The notes beneath the pieces are model-generated. The model saw nothing but the letters and a program-made list of their open reading frames with translations. It was not told where the DNA came from and did not search any database. A DNA stretch of 64,000 bases. It comes from Bacteroides cutis (GTDB lineage: Bacteria > Bacteroidota > Bacteroidia > Bacteroidales > Bacteroidaceae). The translations under genes were made by a program, and so were the position numbers. Positions within the stretch are counted from its first letter, which is position 1. Every line of letters starts with the position of its first letter. This document shows, in pieces, positions 1 to 9,478 of the stretch. The stretch spans positions 62,001 to 126,000 of the forward strand of contig NZ_OEST01000006.1 in the NCBI RefSeq assembly GCF_900241005.1. Reading direction: 5' to 3'.

Positions 1-1310
1 AAAGAAGGTGTAAAAAAGTCTACAGACAAATTCTTTTTATCTATTTCGTAGATACCGGAGCTGTAGCCTCCTACCCAAATGATACCAGGGCTTACCTCGC
101 ATAGTGAAATAAATGTATGGTTTTGGTTGTGGTTATCCTTATTGAATACACTGAGGAAGGAATGCCATTGCTTTGTTTTTTCAACGTATAAACTTACTCC
201 ATTATTAGTGGCATACCACATGTCACCATCAGTATCTTCCATGACGGCATTTACTTGGTCATTGATAAGCGACTGAGGATTTCCGATAGAATGTTTTATC
301 CATTTATAATCGTTATATCGGTTATTTCGTACAGTAATGCCGATAGGATAGTTGGCCATCCAGATTCGTTGTTCATTATCAACATATATATCATTGATGG
401 TATTGCCGTTCATGGCATTATAACGATTATAATCGGCTATAATATATGGTTCGCATTTATAGGTGTCTACATTCATTTTGTAAACTCCTGCGCCATCGGT
501 GGCGATCAGTATCTCATTATCACCAAAGATACAGATACGGTTGATACTAATATCTTCCAAACCAGATTTCAGCATGACCGTGTGATGAAGGTTCAGGTCA
601 TACACGAATATTCCTTTTTGAAACGTTCCAATAAATACTTTATTACTACCTTTATGGAAATAGAGTTCATTGATCTGGAATTGCAATGTATCAAGTTTGT
701 CACAAGGACTGAGTGACAGAATATTATTCTTCAACTCTGCATAATGTATGCCGACATCTGTTCCAATAAAATAGTGTAAACTGTCTATCTGTACAATCTT
801 TGTTATGTTTTCTTCAATAGCGTTTCGAATTACAATGGACTTGTCTGTTTTGCTATCATATAAGTATATGGCTTTATCATTGCATAACCATACGATATCG
901 TTATTGTCGATATAACCGAAAGTGACAGGAGTATGACGGTTTTTGGATTCACTGTCGGGTAACTTATATACCAGTTGGAAGCGATCATGCTTATTCTCAT
1001 AACGAAACACGCGGCCTTTCTTGCCGATTTGCCATAATCTGTCTTGGGTATCTACATAGAGCCAATTTAAGTTCATCATGGAGTTGACTTCTTCTTCGCC
1101 ATCCATTAACTTGTACTGTTTGAAGTCTTTACCATTATAGCGATCGATCCCATCGTGTGTCAGAAACCACATGTAACCTTTGGGCCCCTTTTGAATTGCG
1201 TATACCCGTCTATTACTTAGTCCATCTTCTACACCAATATATTTATATGTCTGAGCGGTGCAAAAAAGTGAAGACAAAAGGTACACAAGAAAAATGAAAA
1301 ACTTTCTCAT
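1..1310 (-). CDS. Hybrid two-component system sensor, N-terminal propeller part (3' end outside window)
   Basis: The frame reads leftward from an ATG at 1308-1310 and stays open to the window edge, about 436 codons. It starts with a signal peptide (MRKFFIFLVYLLSSLFCTAQ) and continues with repeated blades of the two-component regulator propeller type, for example EDGLSNRRVYAIQKGPKGYM and later NDQVNAVMEDTDGDMWYATN. In Bacteroides such N-termini belong to hybrid two-component systems: a periplasmic ligand-sensing propeller, one membrane span, then cytoplasmic histidine kinase, receiver and AraC-type DNA-binding domains. Only the sensor part is visible, so kinase and output domains are inferred. 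HTCS genes usually control an adjacent polysaccharide or glycan utilisation locus, which here would lie left of the window. Confidence 0.88.
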   Translation of the reverse strand, partial: MRKFFIFLVYLLSSLFCTAQTYKYIGVEDGLSNRRVYAIQKGPKGYMWFLTHDGIDRYNGKDFKQYKLMDGEEEVNSMMNLNWLYVDTQDRLWQIGKKGRVFRYENKHDRFQLVYKLPDSESKNRHTPVTFGYIDNNDIVWLCNDKAIYLYDSKTDKSIVIRNAIEENITKIVQIDSLHYFIGTDVGIHYAELKNNILSLSPCDKLDTLQFQINELYFHKGSNKVFIGTFQKGIFVYDLNLHHTVMLKSGLEDISINRICIFGDNEILIATDGAGVYKMNVDTYKCEPYIIADYNRYNAMNGNTINDIYVDNEQRIWMANYPIGITVRNNRYNDYKWIKHSIGNPQSLINDQVNAVMEDTDGDMWYATNNGVSLYVEKTKQWHSFLSVFNKDNHNQNHTFISLCEVSPGIIWVGGYSSGIYEIDKKNLSVDFFTPS

Positions 1311-1437
1311 AAATAACCTATTTAGGGTTTGAATATGATGATAAATTCTGGGGGGACTAAAAATTAACACAAAAGTAGTGAATTTGTTTATGATATGCAA
1401 AAAAAAATGGAGAATACGCAAGGAATAATAAGCAAAA

Positions 1438-1470
1438 ACAGACGCGGATTATAGAAAAATCCGCGTCTGT
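1438..1470 (-). terminator. Rho-independent terminator of purL
   Basis: Perfect 13-bp inverted repeat (ACAGACGCGGATT / AATCCGCGTCTGT) with a 7-nt loop, about 30 bp beyond the purL stop. On the minus strand it is followed by a short T run. Confidence 0.85.
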
Positions 1471-1501
1471 AAGTTTCTGTGGAAAGTGATATAAAATGTT
1501 T

Positions 1502-4500
1502 TTATTTTTTCTTGTTTTCTACCCATTTACGTGCATTGACGAAGGCTTCTATCCACGGGGTAATCTGATCGGAATTTATACGATCTGCAGGATAATAAGC
1601 ATTCTGCCACGGGAAGATGGCACGTTCCAAGTGAGGCATCATTGCCAAGTGGCGTCCGTCGGCACTTGCTAAACCGGCTATTGAATAATCTGAACCATTG
1701 GGGTTGGCTGGATATTCGTCATAAGTGTATTTTAGTACAACGTTATACTTATCTTCATCGTAAGGCAGTGAGAACTTACCTTCTCCATGAGCTACCCAAA
1801 TACCCAATTTACTACCACTCAATGAACCAAACATTACACTACGGTTGGTAGGAACAGTAACGCTGAGGAAACGGGACTCAAACTTGTGGGAGTCGTTATG
1901 CAACATCTTGCCTTGTTTCTTTAGTTCAGGATTAATAAGATTGAGTTCCATCATCAATTGGCAACCATTGCAGACACCTAATGAAAGGGTATCTTCGCGG
2001 GCATAGTACTTATCAAGGGCTTCTTTAGCCTTCGGGTTGAATAGGAACGCGCCTGCCCATCCTTTGGCAGAACCGAGAACATCGGAATTGGAGAAACCAC
2101 CACAATAAACAATCATATTTACGTCTTCCAATGTTTCACGTCCGCTGATAAGATCAGTCATGGTCACGTCTTTTACGTCGAAACCGGCAAGATAGAGTGA
2201 GTAAGCCATTTCACGCTCGCCGTTGGTGCCTTTCTCACGGATAATGGCCGCACGGATACCGGTTGTATTGCGACGGTTCGGATCAATTTCATACTGAGAG
2301 AATTTACCTTTGAATTGAGGCATAAAGGTTAAATCCATTGGTTGCATTTTATAGTTCTCGAAACGTTTTTTGGCACAACCGTTCATGGATTGCTTACGGT
2401 CGAGCAGATAAGAAGATGAGTACCACACGTCACGCATATAGTCTATACCAAATTGGTAGGTAGCGCCATTCTTGGAAACAAGGATATGGCGTTCATCTGT
2501 CGGCTTACCGAGTTTTACGTAACCTATACCGGCGTTTTCCAGTATTTGTTTTACTTCTTCTTTATGTTTGTCGCTTACTTGGATAACGATACCCGGGTTC
2601 TCTGCAAATAGAATTTTGATGAGGTCTTCTTCCTTTATTTTATCCAGATTGATTTCCATACCGCCTTCTACATTGGAGAAGCACATTTCCAGTAAAGTGG
2701 TGATAAGGCCACCGGCTGAGATATCGTGTCCGGCAAGAATTAAGCCTTTGTTCACTAATTCTTGTACAGCAAGGAAAGCATCGCGGAAGTACTCGGCGTC
2801 TTGTACGCAAGGCACTTCGTCACCTACTTTACCCAAGGATTGTGCAAACGCAGAACCACCAAGTTTCAGCTTGTCGAAACTGAAATCAATATGATAAATA
2901 GTAGTCTTCTCATTGTTGACGAGAACAGGAGAAACGACTTTTTTTACATCGGAGACTTCACCGCCTGCAGAAACAATCACTGTACCTGGAGCAATGACTT
3001 TACTTCCGTCGGGGTATTTCTGGGTCATGGAGAGAGAGTCTTTACCTGTCGGTACATTGATTTGTAGGGCACAGCAGAAATCGCTCAATGCCTTTACTGC
3101 AGTATAAAGACGTGCATCTTCGCCTTCCTGTGAACGGCAAGGCCACATCCAGTTGGCCGAGAGTGATACGCTGTCCAAACCTTCGGCAAGAGGAGCCCAA
3201 ACAAGATTGGTCAATGCCTCACTGACGGAGAGTACTGAGCCGGCAGCCGGATCGGCAAGTGCTGCTTGGGGAGCATGGCCGAGAGAAGTTGCAATACCTT
3301 TCTCGCCACGGAAATCCAAAGCAACTACACCACAGTCGCTCAACGGTAACTGAAGTTCACCCAGACATTGCTGACGGGCAATTTTACCTGTTACGGAACG
3401 GTCTACCTTATTGGTCAACCAGTCTTTACAAGCAACAGCTTCCAACTGAAGTACGTTTGTGAGATATTCATGTAACTGTGGAAGCTCATATTTCGGCATT
3501 TCGTAATGGCGCTCCACAGTCTTGTCTACCATATAAGTTTTAGGAGAGGAACCGAACATTTGTTCTACGGCAAGATCGAACGGGCGGATACCGTCAGCTT
3601 GTTGGAAAGCAAAGCGATGATCTCCGGTTGTTTCACCGACTATGTACATTGGAGCGCGTTCGCGTTCGGCTATTTTGCGTACGTGGTCAATTGCTTCTTC
3701 CTGGATGAGTAAGCCCATACGTTCCTGACTTTCATTGGCGATGATTTCTTTGGCTGACAATGTCTTGTCACCGATAGGCAATTTATTCATGTCAATTAAG
3801 CCGCCACATTCTTCTACCAACTCGGACAAACAGTTGACGTGTCCGGCAGAACCATGGTCATGGATGGAAACAACCGGATTGTTTTCTTCTTCACAGAGGG
3901 CACGCACTACATTGTAGGCACGTTTCTGCATTTCTGCATTAGCACGCTGTACGGCATTTAATTCGATGCCGCTGCTGTAGCGTCCGGTATCTACTGACGA
4001 TACAGAGCCACCACCCAAACCGATTCGATAATTATCACCACCGATTACAACTACTTTGTTTCCGGCTTCAGGAGCACCTTTCAGGCAGTCACGTTGTGTA
4101 CCGTAACCTACACCGCCGGCAAGCATGATGACTTTATCGTACCCATAAACTTCGTTTTTTTCTTTGTGCTCAAAAGTAAGTACGGAACCGCAAATCAATG
4201 GCTGACCAAATTTGTTACCAAAGTCGCTGGCACCGTTGGAAGCTTTGATTAAAATTTGTTCCGGCGTTTGATATAACCATTGACGTACAGGTAAGATATT
4301 CTCCCATTCACGATCTTCGTCCGTACGGGGATATGAAGTCATATAAACAGCAGTTCCTGCAATTGGCCAGGAACCTTTACCGCCACCCATACGGTCGCGG
4401 ATCTCTCCACCCGTACCGGTTGATGCGCCGTTGAACGGTTCTACAGTTGTTGGGAAATTATGTGTTTCAGCTTTTAGTGAGATGACACTTTTGATATCTT

Positions 4501-5206
4501 TCACCTGAAAATAATCAGGTTTTGAATGGTCTGCCGGGGCAAACTGTTCGATAATCGGACCTTCGGCAAAAGCTACATTATCTTTATAAGCGGAAATTAT
4601 CTTATTGGGATTTTCTTGAGTGGTTTTCTTAATCATTTGAAAAAGAGAAGACTCTTGTTCTACTCCATCAATGATAAAAGTACCGCCGAAGATTTTATGA
4701 CGACAGTGCTCTGAGTTGATTTGTGCGAAACCAAACACTTCGGAATCGGTCAGAGGGCGCCCAAGGTCTTTCTCTACTTTCTTAAGATAGTCCATTTCTT
4801 CTTTAGAAAGTGCAAGACCTTCTTTTTCATTGTATGCTTCCAGATCCTCAATGTGAACAATAGGTTCAGGCTGACGATTGGTTGTGAATACATTCTGATC
4901 CAACCCTTTATACATACGTTGCAACATCGGGTCATACTCTGCGTTTTCATCTTTTACAGGGAAGTACTCTTCAATGCGGGTGATACTTTCCAAACCCATG
5001 TTTTGGGTGATTTCCACGGCATTTGTACTCCAAGGAGTAATCATTTCACGGCGCGGGCCTACGAAATGTCCTTTCAGGTTGTCTTCACTTTCGGGGGTGG
5101 CTTCTCCAAAAAGCCAGCAGAGTTTGTCGCTGTCTGCTTGTGGGAGTTCGTGGTCACATTCTACGGCAATCACGCTCTTGGATGGGGTTCTGAAAAAAAG
5201 AATCAT
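1502..5206 (-). CDS. purL: Phosphoribosylformylglycinamidine synthase (single-chain PurL)
   Basis: Catalyses the ATP- and glutamine-dependent conversion of FGAR to FGAM in cytoplasmic de novo purine synthesis. The 1234-residue length is that of the large single-chain form: N-terminal domain, linker, two AIRS-like synthetase halves and a C-terminal class I glutaminase. The glutaminase nucleophile is Cys1079 in LGVCNGCQ, and the conserved MMPHLERAIFPWQ segment follows near residue 1114. The start at 5206 (MILFFRTPSKS) fits the family and lies downstream of a good Bacteroides promoter. Monocistronic: its own promoter and its own terminator at 1438-1470. No frameshift or missing motif seen. Confidence 0.97.
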   Translation of the reverse strand: MILFFRTPSKSVIAVECDHELPQADSDKLCWLFGEATPESEDNLKGHFVGPRREMITPWSTNAVEITQNMGLESITRIEEYFPVKDENAEYDPMLQRMYKGLDQNVFTTNRQPEPIVHIEDLEAYNEKEGLALSKEEMDYLKKVEKDLGRPLTDSEVFGFAQINSEHCRHKIFGGTFIIDGVEQESSLFQMIKKTTQENPNKIISAYKDNVAFAEGPIIEQFAPADHSKPDYFQVKDIKSVISLKAETHNFPTTVEPFNGASTGTGGEIRDRMGGGKGSWPIAGTAVYMTSYPRTDEDREWENILPVRQWLYQTPEQILIKASNGASDFGNKFGQPLICGSVLTFEHKEKNEVYGYDKVIMLAGGVGYGTQRDCLKGAPEAGNKVVVIGGDNYRIGLGGGSVSSVDTGRYSSGIELNAVQRANAEMQKRAYNVVRALCEEENNPVVSIHDHGSAGHVNCLSELVEECGGLIDMNKLPIGDKTLSAKEIIANESQERMGLLIQEEAIDHVRKIAERERAPMYIVGETTGDHRFAFQQADGIRPFDLAVEQMFGSSPKTYMVDKTVERHYEMPKYELPQLHEYLTNVLQLEAVACKDWLTNKVDRSVTGKIARQQCLGELQLPLSDCGVVALDFRGEKGIATSLGHAPQAALADPAAGSVLSVSEALTNLVWAPLAEGLDSVSLSANWMWPCRSQEGEDARLYTAVKALSDFCCALQINVPTGKDSLSMTQKYPDGSKVIAPGTVIVSAGGEVSDVKKVVSPVLVNNEKTTIYHIDFSFDKLKLGGSAFAQSLGKVGDEVPCVQDAEYFRDAFLAVQELVNKGLILAGHDISAGGLITTLLEMCFSNVEGGMEINLDKIKEEDLIKILFAENPGIVIQVSDKHKEEVKQILENAGIGYVKLGKPTDERHILVSKNGATYQFGIDYMRDVWYSSSYLLDRKQSMNGCAKKRFENYKMQPMDLTFMPQFKGKFSQYEIDPNRRNTTGIRAAIIREKGTNGEREMAYSLYLAGFDVKDVTMTDLISGRETLEDVNMIVYCGGFSNSDVLGSAKGWAGAFLFNPKAKEALDKYYAREDTLSLGVCNGCQLMMELNLINPELKKQGKMLHNDSHKFESRFLSVTVPTNRSVMFGSLSGSKLGIWVAHGEGKFSLPYDEDKYNVVLKYTYDEYPANPNGSDYSIAGLASADGRHLAMMPHLERAIFPWQNAYYPADRINSDQITPWIEAFVNARKWVENKKK

Positions 5207-5212
5207 AGTTAT

Positions 5213-5244
5213 ATTTACGATTTTACGATTTTACGATTTTACGA
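5213..5244. repeat. 8-bp tandem repeat in the purL leader
   Basis: Four consecutive 8-bp units (ATTTACGA once, then TTTTACGA three times) lie 7 bp upstream of the purL ATG, within the untranslated leader between promoter and start. Confidence 0.85.
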
Positions 5245-5289
5245 TTGAAGTTACTAAAAAATAGTTTCTTCATCTTTTCTTCCTGAGTG

Positions 5290-5297
5290 CAAAGATA
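5290..5297 (-). promoter_or_regulatory. -7 box of the purL promoter
   Basis: CAAAGATA on the plus strand is TATCTTTG on the minus strand, a perfect match to the Bacteroides TAnnTTTG box, about 85 bp upstream of the purL ATG. A TTG lies about 22 bp further upstream as a possible -33 element. Confidence 0.7.
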
Positions 5298-5565
5298 GGG
5301 AAATCGAATGAATTATAATCAAGTTTACTTGAATTTGTCTGGTCGATAAAAACTTCAACCCTGAAGGATACCCTTTTTTCCTTACCTTTTATCCATTAGG
5401 AGACTAAAATATATTTGATGTTTTTGTAATGTAATTCTCTTAATATATCTAAACATATAAATATCAGGTCTGAAAAGGGATATTCTTTACTTTTAAGATC
5501 CTTTTCCGTCGAAAAAACGTTAACTCTATTCGTTCGTCTCATAAAAAAGTCCGATATTTGCAGGC

Positions 5566-6219
5566 ATGATTCAGATAGAGACCATATTTGACATATTATG
5601 GAAAGGATTCATAATCGGTGTTATTGTGTCCGCACCATTGGGGCCTGTAGGGGTATTGTGCATCCAGCGTACTTTGAATAAAGGACGTTGGTATGGTTTT
5701 GTAACCGGTATAGGAGCTTCTTTGAGTGATATTGCATATGCTTTGTTGACGGGCTACGGGATGAGTTTCGTTTTTGATTATGTTAACAAGAATATTTTTT
5801 ACCTGCAACTTTTCGGAAGTATCTTGTTATTGGTATTTGGTATTTATACGTTTCGCAGCAATCCTGTACAATCTATTCGTCCGGTTTCTACCAACAAAGG
5901 ATCTTATTTTCATAACTTCATCACTGCTTTTGCCGTTACACTCTCCAATCCACTGATTATCTTTCTGTTTGTCGGCCTTTTTGCTCGTTTTGCTTTTGTA
6001 AGTGAGGGAGTATTGGTATTTGAGGCTGTTACGGGATATTTTGCCATTGCTTTAGGCGCTTTAGCATGGTGGTTCGGTATTACTTATTTTGTAAATAAAG
6101 TTCGTACGCAATTTAATTTGCGTGGTATTTGGATATTGAACCGTATCATCGGAAGTATTGTCATGGTGGTGTCTGTGCTTGGGTTGGTGTTTACTTTGAT
6201 GGGAGAATCTTTGTATTAG
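5566..6219 (+). CDS. LysE/RhtB-family exporter
   Basis: 217-residue inner-membrane protein with about six hydrophobic segments. The N-terminal SAPLGPVGVLCIQRTLNKGR segment and the following GIGASLSDIAYALL are typical of the LysE/RhtB superfamily, which exports amino acids or similar small metabolites. Substrate cannot be told from sequence. First gene of a probable operon with the DUF4924 gene (35 bp gap), rfbD and prfC. A -7-like box lies only 5 bp before the ATG, which is odd; a start further inside would cut the first membrane segment, so this start is kept. Confidence 0.85.
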   Translation: MIQIETIFDILWKGFIIGVIVSAPLGPVGVLCIQRTLNKGRWYGFVTGIGASLSDIAYALLTGYGMSFVFDYVNKNIFYLQLFGSILLLVFGIYTFRSNPVQSIRPVSTNKGSYFHNFITAFAVTLSNPLIIFLFVGLFARFAFVSEGVLVFEAVTGYFAIALGALAWWFGITYFVNKVRTQFNLRGIWILNRIIGSIVMVVSVLGLVFTLMGESLY

Positions 6220-6254
6220 TTGATAAACGATAGTTGATAATTGATAATTTCCCG

Positions 6255-6794
6255 ATGAAGATTGCAAAACAACTGAAAGAAAAGAATATTGCCGAATACC
6301 TTATATATATGTGGCAAGTAGAAGACTTGCTTCGTGCCAATAAGTGCGATATTGATGAAATACGTCATAATATCATTTCCCATTACGCAGAAGAAGAACG
6401 TGCTGCGTTAGAAGAATGGTATGCCAATCTGGTTGAGATGATGCGTACGGAAGGAGTGAAGGAAAAAGGACATCTGCAAATCAACCGTAATGTGATACAG
6501 AGTCTGACAGAATTGCACGCTGTTTTACTGGCTTCCACCCAATATCCGTTTTATAACGCCGCTTATTTCAAAGCATTGCCTTTTATTGTAGAATTGCGCC
6601 GGAAAAACGGAAAAGAGGATGAACCGGAGTTGGAGACTTGTTTCGAGGCCCTCTATGGTATATTATTACTGCGTTTGCAGAAAAAAGAAATCAGTCAGGG
6701 GACTGCCAAAGCTATGGAAGCAATCAGCAGTTTCGTTTCACTGCTGGCCAATTACTACGATAAGGAAAAGCGTGGCGAATTGGAGCTGGATTAA
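6255..6794 (+). CDS. DUF4924 family protein
   Basis: 179 residues, soluble, mostly helical, no signal peptide. The opening MKIAKQLKEKNIAEYLIYMW and VEDLLRANKCDIDEI are characteristic of the DUF4924 family of Bacteroidetes, whose function is unknown to me. An in-frame ATG 21 bp upstream (6234) exists, but the family start is the one at 6255. Sits between the LysE-type exporter and rfbD on the same strand, 49 bp before rfbD. Confidence 0.8.
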   Translation: MKIAKQLKEKNIAEYLIYMWQVEDLLRANKCDIDEIRHNIISHYAEEERAALEEWYANLVEMMRTEGVKEKGHLQINRNVIQSLTELHAVLLASTQYPFYNAAYFKALPFIVELRRKNGKEDEPELETCFEALYGILLLRLQKKEISQGTAKAMEAISSFVSLLANYYDKEKRGELELD

Positions 6795-6843
6795 GGGAGA
6801 ATTGTTCATCGTAACATTAATATTTATAAGTGTAACTCTTTAA

Positions 6844-7698
6844 ATGAATATTTTAATAACCGGTGCCAACGGTCAACTTGGCAATGAAATGCAGGTATTG
6901 TCGCAAGAAAATCCTCAACATTCCTATTTCTTTACCGACGTGCAGGAACTGGATATTTGTGACGAACAGGCGGTGTGTGCGTTTGTAGTAAATAATCAGA
7001 TAAATGTTATTGTGAATTGTGCTGCCTATACAGCAGTCGATAAGGCGGAAGACAACGCTGAACTTTGTGATAAACTGAACCATGTCGCTCCGGGATATCT
7101 GGCCGCCGCCGCTGAGGCTTGCGGCGCTGCATTGATTCAAGTTTCCACGGATTATGTTTTTGACGGTACGGGACATATTCCTTATACGGAAGAAGTTGCC
7201 CCTTGTCCCAATTCCGTATACGGCTCCACAAAGTTGGCAGGAGAACAAGTTGTATTGAAGAATTGTAGCCGTGCCATGATTATCCGTACAGCATGGTTAT
7301 ATTCCATTTACGGAAATAATTTCGTGAAGACCATGATCCGTCTGGGACGCGAGCGTGAAACTTTGGGTGTTGTCTTTGATCAGATAGGAACGCCGACATA
7401 CGCCAATGACTTGGCACGTGCCATTTTTGCAGCTATCAATCAAGGTATCATTCCTGGCATCTATCATTTCAGTGATGAAGGTGTTTGTTCCTGGTATGAT
7501 TTTACTTTGGCGATACACCGTCTGGCAAGTATTACAACCTGTAAGGTAAGTCCATTGCACACGGATGAATTTCCGGCTAAAGCACCACGTCCGCATTACT
7601 CTGTATTGGATAAAACAAAGATAAAGAAGACATTCGGTATTGAAATTCCTCATTGGGAAACAAGCTTGGCTGCCTGCATTAAGAATTTGGAAAAGTGA
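6844..7698 (+). CDS. rfbD: dTDP-4-dehydrorhamnose reductase
   Basis: Last step of dTDP-L-rhamnose synthesis: NAD(P)H-dependent reduction of dTDP-4-dehydrorhamnose, feeding surface polysaccharide synthesis. 284 residues, the usual length. The Rossmann nucleotide motif GANGQLG is at residues 7-13, STDYVFDG near 101-108, and the short-chain dehydrogenase pair Y126/K130 is in YGSTK. The other rfb genes are not in the window, so here the gene travels with prfC (21 bp gap), an arrangement I recall from other Bacteroides. Confidence 0.93.
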   Translation: MNILITGANGQLGNEMQVLSQENPQHSYFFTDVQELDICDEQAVCAFVVNNQINVIVNCAAYTAVDKAEDNAELCDKLNHVAPGYLAAAAEACGAALIQVSTDYVFDGTGHIPYTEEVAPCPNSVYGSTKLAGEQVVLKNCSRAMIIRTAWLYSIYGNNFVKTMIRLGRERETLGVVFDQIGTPTYANDLARAIFAAINQGIIPGIYHFSDEGVCSWYDFTLAIHRLASITTCKVSPLHTDEFPAKAPRPHYSVLDKTKIKKTFGIEIPHWETSLAACIKNLEK

Positions 7699-7719
7699 TT
7701 ATTACTGACTAATTGATAT

Positions 7720-9294
7720 ATGGCCAATAACAACGAAATAGAAAGAAGACGGACATTTGCGATTATCGCGCATCCGGATGCCGGTAAAACGTCATTGACT
7801 GAGAAGCTATTGCTTTTCGGTGGACAGATACAAGTAGCCGGAGCTGTAAAAAGCAATAAAATAAAGAAAACGGCGACATCCGACTGGATGGATATTGAAA
7901 AACAACGTGGTATTTCTGTTACCACTTCCGTGATGGAGTTTGACTATCGGGATTATAAAATCAATATCCTCGATACTCCGGGTCACCAGGATTTTGCTGA
8001 GGACACTTATCGTACGCTGACTGCTGTAGACAGTGTCATCATTGTAGTGGACGGTGCGAAAGGTGTGGAAACCCAGACCCGTAAATTGATGGAAGTTTGC
8101 CGTATGCGTAATACGCCGGTGATCATCTTCGTCAACAAGATGGACCGTGAAGCGAAAGACCCGTTCGATTTGCTTGACGAATTGGAGGAAGAACTCTCTA
8201 TCCATGTGCGTCCCTTGACGTGGCCCATCGAAAGCGGTGTCCGTTTCAAGGGAGTATACAATATCTATGAACATAATCTGAACCTCTACCAACCCTCCAA
8301 GCAAGTTGTCACGGAAAAGGTAGAAGTAGATATCCATACCGAAGAACTGGATAAACATATCGGTTCATCGCTGGCCGACAAACTTCGCGGCGAGCTGGAA
8401 CTGATAGATGGAGTTTATCCCGAATTCAATAATGAAGAATACCTGAAAGGCGAGCTTGCCCCGGTTTTCTTTGGCTCTGCATTGAACAATTTTGGTGTGC
8501 AAGAGTTGCTGGACTGTTTTGTGGAGATTGCCCCGAGTCCCCGTCCCGTAAAAGCGGAAGAGCGTGAAGTGGCGCCGGAAGAACCTAAATTTACCGGTTT
8601 TATTTTCAAGATTACAGCCAATATCGATCCGAACCACCGTTCCTGTATCGCTTTCTGTAAGATATGTTCCGGCAAATTTACACGGAATGCTCCTTACTTG
8701 CATGTGCGTCACGGAAAAACGTTGCGTTTTTCTTCACCTACCCAGTTCATGGCGCAACGCAAGACTACCATTGATGAAGCTTGGGCGGGAGATATTATCG
8801 GTTTGCCGGATAATGGTACCTTTAAGATCGGTGATACGTTGACTGAGGGCGAAATGCTTCATTTCCGTGGATTGCCAAGCTTCTCTCCCGAGATGTTCAA
8901 ATACATCGAAAATGCCGATCCGATGAAGCAGAAACAGCTTGCCAAAGGTATCGACCAGTTGATGGACGAAGGTGTGGCACAGTTGTTTGTCAACCAGTTC
9001 AACGGTCGCAAGATTATTGGTACTGTAGGCCAGTTGCAGTTCGAAGTCATCCAATACCGTTTGGAAAATGAATACAGCGCCAAATGCCGTTGGGAGCCGT
9101 TGAGCCTGTATAAAGCCTGTTGGATTGAAAGTGATGACCCTGAAGAACTGGAGGCTTTCAAAAAACGTAAATACCAGTATATGGCGAAAGACCGTGAAGG
9201 CAGGGATGTGTTCCTGGCTGATAGCGGTTATGTACTACAAATGGCGCAGATGGACTTCAAGAATATAAAGTTCCACTTCACCAGCGAGTTTTGA
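7720..9294 (+). CDS. prfC: Peptide chain release factor 3
   Basis: Class II release factor GTPase that recycles RF1/RF2 from the ribosome after termination. 524 residues, standard. G1 P-loop AHPDAGKT at residues 17-24, then DTPGHQDF (G3) and NKMD (G4), followed by the EF-G-like domains II and III. The AGAVKSNK segment just after the P-loop region is the RF3 type, separating it from EF-G and TetM-like proteins. Last gene of the 5566-9294 run; a strong terminator follows at 9357. Confidence 0.96.
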   Translation: MANNNEIERRRTFAIIAHPDAGKTSLTEKLLLFGGQIQVAGAVKSNKIKKTATSDWMDIEKQRGISVTTSVMEFDYRDYKINILDTPGHQDFAEDTYRTLTAVDSVIIVVDGAKGVETQTRKLMEVCRMRNTPVIIFVNKMDREAKDPFDLLDELEEELSIHVRPLTWPIESGVRFKGVYNIYEHNLNLYQPSKQVVTEKVEVDIHTEELDKHIGSSLADKLRGELELIDGVYPEFNNEEYLKGELAPVFFGSALNNFGVQELLDCFVEIAPSPRPVKAEEREVAPEEPKFTGFIFKITANIDPNHRSCIAFCKICSGKFTRNAPYLHVRHGKTLRFSSPTQFMAQRKTTIDEAWAGDIIGLPDNGTFKIGDTLTEGEMLHFRGLPSFSPEMFKYIENADPMKQKQLAKGIDQLMDEGVAQLFVNQFNGRKIIGTVGQLQFEVIQYRLENEYSAKCRWEPLSLYKACWIESDDPEELEAFKKRKYQYMAKDREGRDVFLADSGYVLQMAQMDFKNIKFHFTSEF

Positions 9295-9356
9295 GCTATA
9301 TGATTTTGGCTGACTCACGACTATGAATAATACAGGTCGAAGAGAAATATAACTGA

Positions 9357-9394
9357 AGAGGTACAAAGTAATGAAAAACTTTGTACCTCTTTAT
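9357..9394 (+). terminator. Terminator after prfC
   Basis: Perfect 13-bp stem AGAGGTACAAAGT / ACTTTGTACCTCT with an 8-nt loop, followed by TTATTT. It closes the LysE-DUF4924-rfbD-prfC operon. Confidence 0.9.
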
Positions 9395-9414
9395 TTATTG
9401 TGGGAAGAAAGTGT

Positions 9415-9422
9415 TACCTTTG
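9415..9422 (+). promoter_or_regulatory. -7 box before the HTH lipoprotein gene
   Basis: TACCTTTG, perfect match to TAnnTTTG, directly after the prfC terminator and about 57 bp before the next ATG. The -33 element is not clear. Confidence 0.55.
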
Positions 9423-9478
9423 TTTCTGTAACTTTGCCGTTCCTCTCTACCTTATTATTATAAACACAAAATTTCAAA

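Larger units (their letters stand above)
5207..5565. other. Divergent intergenic region between purL and the LysE-family gene
   Basis: 359 bp, AT-rich. It holds the purL leader repeat and the purL promoter. Near the right end GATATTTG (5553-5560) matches the Bacteroides -7 box in 7 of 8 positions. It sits only 5 bp from the next start codon, so either that mRNA is almost leaderless or another promoter is used. No small gene seen. Confidence 0.6.

Noticed and set aside
255..716. 153-codon plus-strand frame near the left edge
   Set aside because: Lies opposite the propeller sensor gene, whose minus-strand translation gives clear family motifs; the plus frame has no recognisable sequence.
4721..5248. 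175-codon plus-strand frame
   Set aside because: Antisense shadow of the purL N-terminal region.
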